Below the pieces are notes generated by a model. That model searched no databases, was not told the origin of the DNA, and saw only the letters and a program-made list of their open reading frames with translations. Below are positions 60,703-64,000 of a stretch of DNA of 64,000 bases, piece by piece. The DNA lies in the NCBI GenBank assembly GCA_964419335.1, contig CAYQOX010000005.1, positions 83,260 to 147,259 on the forward strand, in the 5' to 3' direction. Every line of letters begins with the position of its first letter. Position 1 is the first letter of the stretch. The position numbers and the translations under genes are program-made. This stretch comes from CAYQOX01 sp964419335. Its GTDB lineage: Bacteria > Hinthialibacterota > Hinthialibacteria > Hinthialibacterales > Hinthialibacteraceae.

Positions 60703-62946
60703 ATGGACATATCAATGACACGATCAATTCCGCATGAAACTTTTATAAAAAAAATCCAGAACGATTTAAATCCCCCCCAGCAAGAAGCAGCGACGTATAC
60801 CCGCGGACCGATGATGGTTTTGGCGGGTGCCGGCAGCGGAAAAACGCGAGTGATAACCTACCGTATCACCTATCTTATTCATGACTTAGATATCCCCCCC
60901 TGGAATATATTGGCGGTTACCTTTACCAACAAAGCTGCCGACGAAATGAAGGAACGAGTAGGACAGTTATTGCATGGCTCTCCAAGAGGATTATGGATCG
61001 GCACTTTCCATTCGATTTGTGCGCGGATATTGCGTATGGATGGAAAAGAAATGGGAATCGATCCTCAATTTACCATCTATGACCGTGGAGACCAAGTCGC
61101 TACTATTAAACAGGCGGTAGAACGTCGTAAAATCTCTTCAAAAAATCTTAAACCCAATGTCATACTGAATGCCATCTCCCGAGCGAAAAGTAATTATCTG
61201 ACACCCGCACAATGGAAAAACAAGATGGAAAGTGACCGGGATGAGATTATCGTGGACATTTATGAAGAATACCAAAAGGTGTTAAAAAAAAATAATGCCT
61301 TAGATTTCGATGATCTTCTCATGAAAACGGTTCTACTTTTGGAACAACATGAAAAAGTGAGAAAAATCTATAGCCAACGCTTTCGCCATATTATGGTGGA
61401 TGAATATCAAGATACCAATCATCTTCAATATATGATGATCAAATTATTGGGAGAACAACATCAGAATGTATGTGTAGTGGGAGACGACGATCAGTCCATC
61501 TATCGTTGGCGGGGAGCCACCATTCGCAATATTTTAGATTTTGAAAAAGATTATCCGAAAGCGAAGAAAATTAAACTAGAACAAAATTACCGTTCAACAC
61601 AAACAATCTTATCGGCTGCAACCGCCTTGGTACGTCACAATAAAGGCCGGCATGAAAAAACCCTATGGAGCGCAAGTACAGAGGGAGAAAAAATAGGTGT
61701 AGTCCGCCTCCCCGAAGAAAGTTCCGAAGCCTACTGGATTGGAGATCAAATCCAAACATTGCATGAAGAAGAGAAAGTTCCCTATCACGATATAGCTATT
61801 TTTTACCGCACCAATGCCCAATCACGCTTGTTCGAAGAAGAATGTATGCATCGTAGGATTCCCTATCACGTCGTTGGTGCGGTCGCGTTCTACGAGCGTA
61901 AGGAAATCAAAGATATACTGGCTTACTGTCGTTTATTGGTAAATCCAGCCGATACGGTTTCCTTTCTACGCATCGTTAATGAGCCCAAGCGAAAACTCGG
62001 GAAGGTATCAACGGGAAAACTCCTTGACTTTGCTGACCGCTATGATCTCCCTATTCTCGAAGCCGCTCGACAAGCACGGGAGGCAGGAATGCAAACCAAT
62101 ATGGCAGCCAAAACCTGTGAAGCGTTTTACCAATTTGCTCATTTATTTCAACATTGGAAAAACCAATATCGGGATATGTCTTTGGGGGAATTGATGGAAG
62201 CCATTATGAAAGATTCTGGCTATCGGGACATGTTTGAGAGTAGTCGAGATCCTCAAGAGGCAGCTCGTTTAGAAAACCTCGATGAGATCCTTAATGCCGC
62301 GGCAAAATTTGGTGAAGAATTACAGCGTGAAAGCGACTCCACTGTGGACGCGATCACGGCAATGGAGACCTATTTGCAAGATGTATCCCTGGTATCCGAC
62401 ACGGATAACCTTGATGTTACTGAAGACACACTAACGCTGATGACCTTGCATAGTGCGAAAGGGTTGGAGTTTCCTTATGTCTTCATCACCGGCATAGAAC
62501 ATGGCTTATTGCCACACAAAAATTCTATATATGATCCAGAAGCGTTGGAGGAAGAGCGGCGTTTGTGCTATGTGGGGATCACCCGTGCCCAGCGGAAAAT
62601 CTTTATGACTTATGCAGAGTGCCGACGAATGTATGGGAATACTGAAATAACCACACCCAGCGAATTTCTCGACGAAATTCCAAAAGAATACCTTGAAGAG
62701 GTACACTGGCGCGGGTATGACATCCAAGAAGAGGCTGCTATCAATCGCGAGTTACAACGGGCACAAACCTTTGCCCCCTACGATGACCACTTCCAGGCTG
62801 GCGATATGGTCAATCATCGCTCTTTTGGTTTTGGGGTGGTAACCGGAATAGAAGGCGAAGGCCCAAGCGCACGTATTACCATTGATTTTCAAGAAATCGG
62901 CAAAAAAGTTTTAATTCAAGAATACGCTAAATTACAAAAGGTATAA
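60703..62946 (+). CDS. UvrD/PcrA-family DNA helicase
   Basis: The protein has 747 residues, of PcrA/UvrD size. Motif I MMVLAGAGSGKTRVITYR, motif Ia TFTNKAADEMKERV, motif II MVDEYQDTN, motif III VCVVGDDDQSIYRWRGA, motif IV LEQNYRSTQTI, motif V TLMTLHSAKGLEFPYVF, motif VI VGITRAQRKIFMTYAECR. It unwinds DNA 3' to 5' in repair and replication restart. PcrA and UvrD are not distinguished here. The C-terminal part ends in the basic SH3-like fold (DMVNHRSFGFGVVTGIEGEGPSARITIDF). The start is ATG 60703 or 60715; neither has a strong ribosome site. Confidence 0.97.
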   Translation: MDISMTRSIPHETFIKKIQNDLNPPQQEAATYTRGPMMVLAGAGSGKTRVITYRITYLIHDLDIPPWNILAVTFTNKAADEMKERVGQLLHGSPRGLWIGTFHSICARILRMDGKEMGIDPQFTIYDRGDQVATIKQAVERRKISSKNLKPNVILNAISRAKSNYLTPAQWKNKMESDRDEIIVDIYEEYQKVLKKNNALDFDDLLMKTVLLLEQHEKVRKIYSQRFRHIMVDEYQDTNHLQYMMIKLLGEQHQNVCVVGDDDQSIYRWRGATIRNILDFEKDYPKAKKIKLEQNYRSTQTILSAATALVRHNKGRHEKTLWSASTEGEKIGVVRLPEESSEAYWIGDQIQTLHEEEKVPYHDIAIFYRTNAQSRLFEEECMHRRIPYHVVGAVAFYERKEIKDILAYCRLLVNPADTVSFLRIVNEPKRKLGKVSTGKLLDFADRYDLPILEAARQAREAGMQTNMAAKTCEAFYQFAHLFQHWKNQYRDMSLGELMEAIMKDSGYRDMFESSRDPQEAARLENLDEILNAAAKFGEELQRESDSTVDAITAMETYLQDVSLVSDTDNLDVTEDTLTLMTLHSAKGLEFPYVFITGIEHGLLPHKNSIYDPEALEEERRLCYVGITRAQRKIFMTYAECRRMYGNTEITTPSEFLDEIPKEYLEEVHWRGYDIQEEAAINRELQRAQTFAPYDDHFQAGDMVNHRSFGFGVVTGIEGEGPSARITIDFQEIGKKVLIQEYAKLQKV

Positions 62947-62956
62947 AAATGAAAAA

Positions 62957-62976
62957 GGCCGCCTCCCTGGGCGGCC
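62957..62976. terminator. Bidirectional GC hairpin between the helicase gene and groL
   Basis: GGCCGCC (62957-62963), loop TCCCTG or TCCCAG, GGCGGCC (62970-62976). Read leftward it is followed by TTTTTCATTTTT and serves groL best; rightward it has a weak T-rich tail. Confidence 0.8.
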
Positions 62977-63019
62977 CTTCCCTCTTGATTTATATGGAAT
63001 CATGGGATGTGGATGCTGT

Positions 63020-64000
63020 TTAGAATCCACCCATGCCACCCATACCTCCCATGCCTCCCATGCCGGGATCACCGCCACCGGCGGGAGCGGGATGTTCTTT
63101 TTCAGGGATTTCAGTGATCAAGGCCTCCGTGGTGAGTAGCAAGCCAGCAATACTGCATGCATTTTGCAACGCAGAACGTGCGACTTTCGTGGGATCAATA
63201 ATCCCTGCCGCCACCAGGTCTTCATACTCACCCGTAGCCACATTCAAACCACGGTTTCCTTTTTCGGTTTTCACTTTTTCAACGATGATGGAACCTTCAA
63301 GTCCGGAGTTAAAGGCCAACTGACGAAGCGGCTCTTCGAGAGCACGACGGACAATATTCACACCCGTTTGTTGATCTTCGTTTTCACCTTTTACATCCTC
63401 TAGACCCTTTTGAGCCCGTAATAAGGCTACACCGCCACCGGGTACGATGCCTTCTTCTACGGCTGCGCGGGTTGCGTGCAACGCGTCTTCGACACGTGCT
63501 TTCTTTTCTTTCATTTCGGTTTCAGTAGCTGCACCTACTTGAATGACAGCAACCCCACCGGCCAATTTGGCCAAACGCTCTTGCAGTTTTTCACGATCAT
63601 AGTCGGAGGTGGTTTCTTCGATCTGATTGCGAATTTGGGTAATACGTCCCTGGATATCGTTTTTCTTTCCGCCACCTTCGACAATGGTAGTATTATCTTT
63701 ATCCACAGAAACCCGCTTTGCGGTACCAAGATCTTCGATGGTGATGTTTTCAAGTTTAATACCAAGGTCTTCAGTGATCACACGTCCACCCGTCAGAATG
63801 GCGATATCTTTCATCATTTCTTTACGCCGATCGCCAAACCCAGGGGCTTTGACAGCACACACTTTCAGGGTCCCACGGATCTTGTTGACGACCAACGTGG
63901 CCAAGGCTTCCCCTTCAACATCTTCGGCAATGATTAACAGGGGACGTCCTGATTGTGCCACCTTCTCCAAGATGGGAAGAAGTTCGCGCATGTTGGAAAT
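63020..64000 (-). CDS. groL: Chaperonin GroEL, 3' part
   Basis: The coding sequence continues past the right edge; the visible 326 residues are the C-terminal part. Landmarks are GRPLLIIAEDVEGEALATLVVN, VKAPGFGDRRKEMMKDIAILTGG, GVAVIQVGAATETEMKEKKARVEDALHATRAAVEEGIVPGGGVAL, and the C-terminal GMGGMGGMGGMGGF tail that lines the folding cage. GroEL refolds proteins with GroES in the cytosol. groES is not visible here; it would lie beyond the edge if the usual groESL order holds. Confidence 0.98.
   Translation of the reverse strand: MSNMRELLPILEKVAQSGRPLLIIAEDVEGEALATLVVNKIRGTLKVCAVKAPGFGDRRKEMMKDIAILTGGRVITEDLGIKLENITIEDLGTAKRVSVDKDNTTIVEGGGKKNDIQGRITQIRNQIEETTSDYDREKLQERLAKLAGGVAVIQVGAATETEMKEKKARVEDALHATRAAVEEGIVPGGGVALLRAQKGLEDVKGENEDQQTGVNIVRRALEEPLRQLAFNSGLEGSIIVEKVKTEKGNRGLNVATGEYEDLVAAGIIDPTKVARSALQNACSIAGLLLTTEALITEIPEKEHPAPAGGGDPGMGGMGGMGGMGGF

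Noticed and set aside
1..64000. tRNA genes, CRISPR arrays, insertion sequences, prophage genes
   Set aside because: I looked for tRNA T-arm sequences, regular direct repeats, transposase motifs and phage genes and saw none. A tRNA scan would still be decisive.

Overview
The window reads as a chromosomal scaffold of an uncultured Gram-negative bacterium. An outer-membrane barrel protein, lipobox lipoproteins and large secreted adhesin-like proteins indicate two membranes. Secreted proteins with cohesin-like, lamin-tail/CotH, PA14 and sialidase folds are often seen in candidate phyla known mainly from metagenomes, but nothing here fixes the phylum. One run of 100 Ns (8620-8719) is a scaffolding gap, so order and distance across it are assumed. 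Both window edges cut genes: an nrnA-like gene on the left and groL on the right.

Layout. 1-9 kb: end of nrnA, secreted or hypothetical proteins, an independent transcription unit for a 20-residue peptide, hup, a LysM/M23 peptidase, a YchF-type GTPase and a zinc alcohol dehydrogenase. 9.3-14.5 kb: a compact leftward operon ylxM-ffh-rpsP-KH-rimM-trmD-SPOUT methyltransferase-rplS behind a strong promoter. 14.6-19.4 kb: a rightward three-gene operon of two unusual fusion proteins (sugar isomerase + aldolase; transketolase fragment + aminotransferase) and homoserine kinase. 19.4-21.2 kb: a candidate structured small RNA, a secreted protein, and a frameshifted Cys-rich secreted gene. 21.3-24.2 kb: nuoABCD alone, closed by a terminator. 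24.3-31.6 kb: guaA, scpA-scpB-rluB, topA and a Nudix hydrolase. 31.8-37.3 kb: one 1836-residue secreted protein.

37.3-52.4 kb is a metabolic island built around aromatic amino acids or aryl acids. It holds three phenylacetate-CoA ligase paralogues (one with a degraded nucleotide loop), a tandem ACT protein, an outer-membrane barrel protein and a complete branched-chain-type ABC importer, all leftward. Divergent to them lie aroF (DAHP synthase) and iorAB (indolepyruvate oxidoreductase). Reading by family, uptake feeds arylpyruvate oxidation by IorAB to aryl-acetyl-CoA, and the ligases interconvert aryl acetates and their CoA esters. aroF sits behind a 230-base leader that encodes a 27-codon peptide with nine aromatic residues in ten consecutive codons. 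It is followed by mutually exclusive antiterminator and terminator hairpins. This looks like classical ribosome-mediated attenuation by Phe/Tyr/Trp and is the most striking finding of the window.

52.5-64 kb: a tiny monohaem lipoprotein, priA, a DPP-IV-like peptidase translationally linked to a sigma-54 response regulator and a sialidase-fold protein, queF, a UvrD/PcrA helicase and the 3' part of groL. No tRNA, rRNA, CRISPR array, insertion sequence or phage gene was seen.
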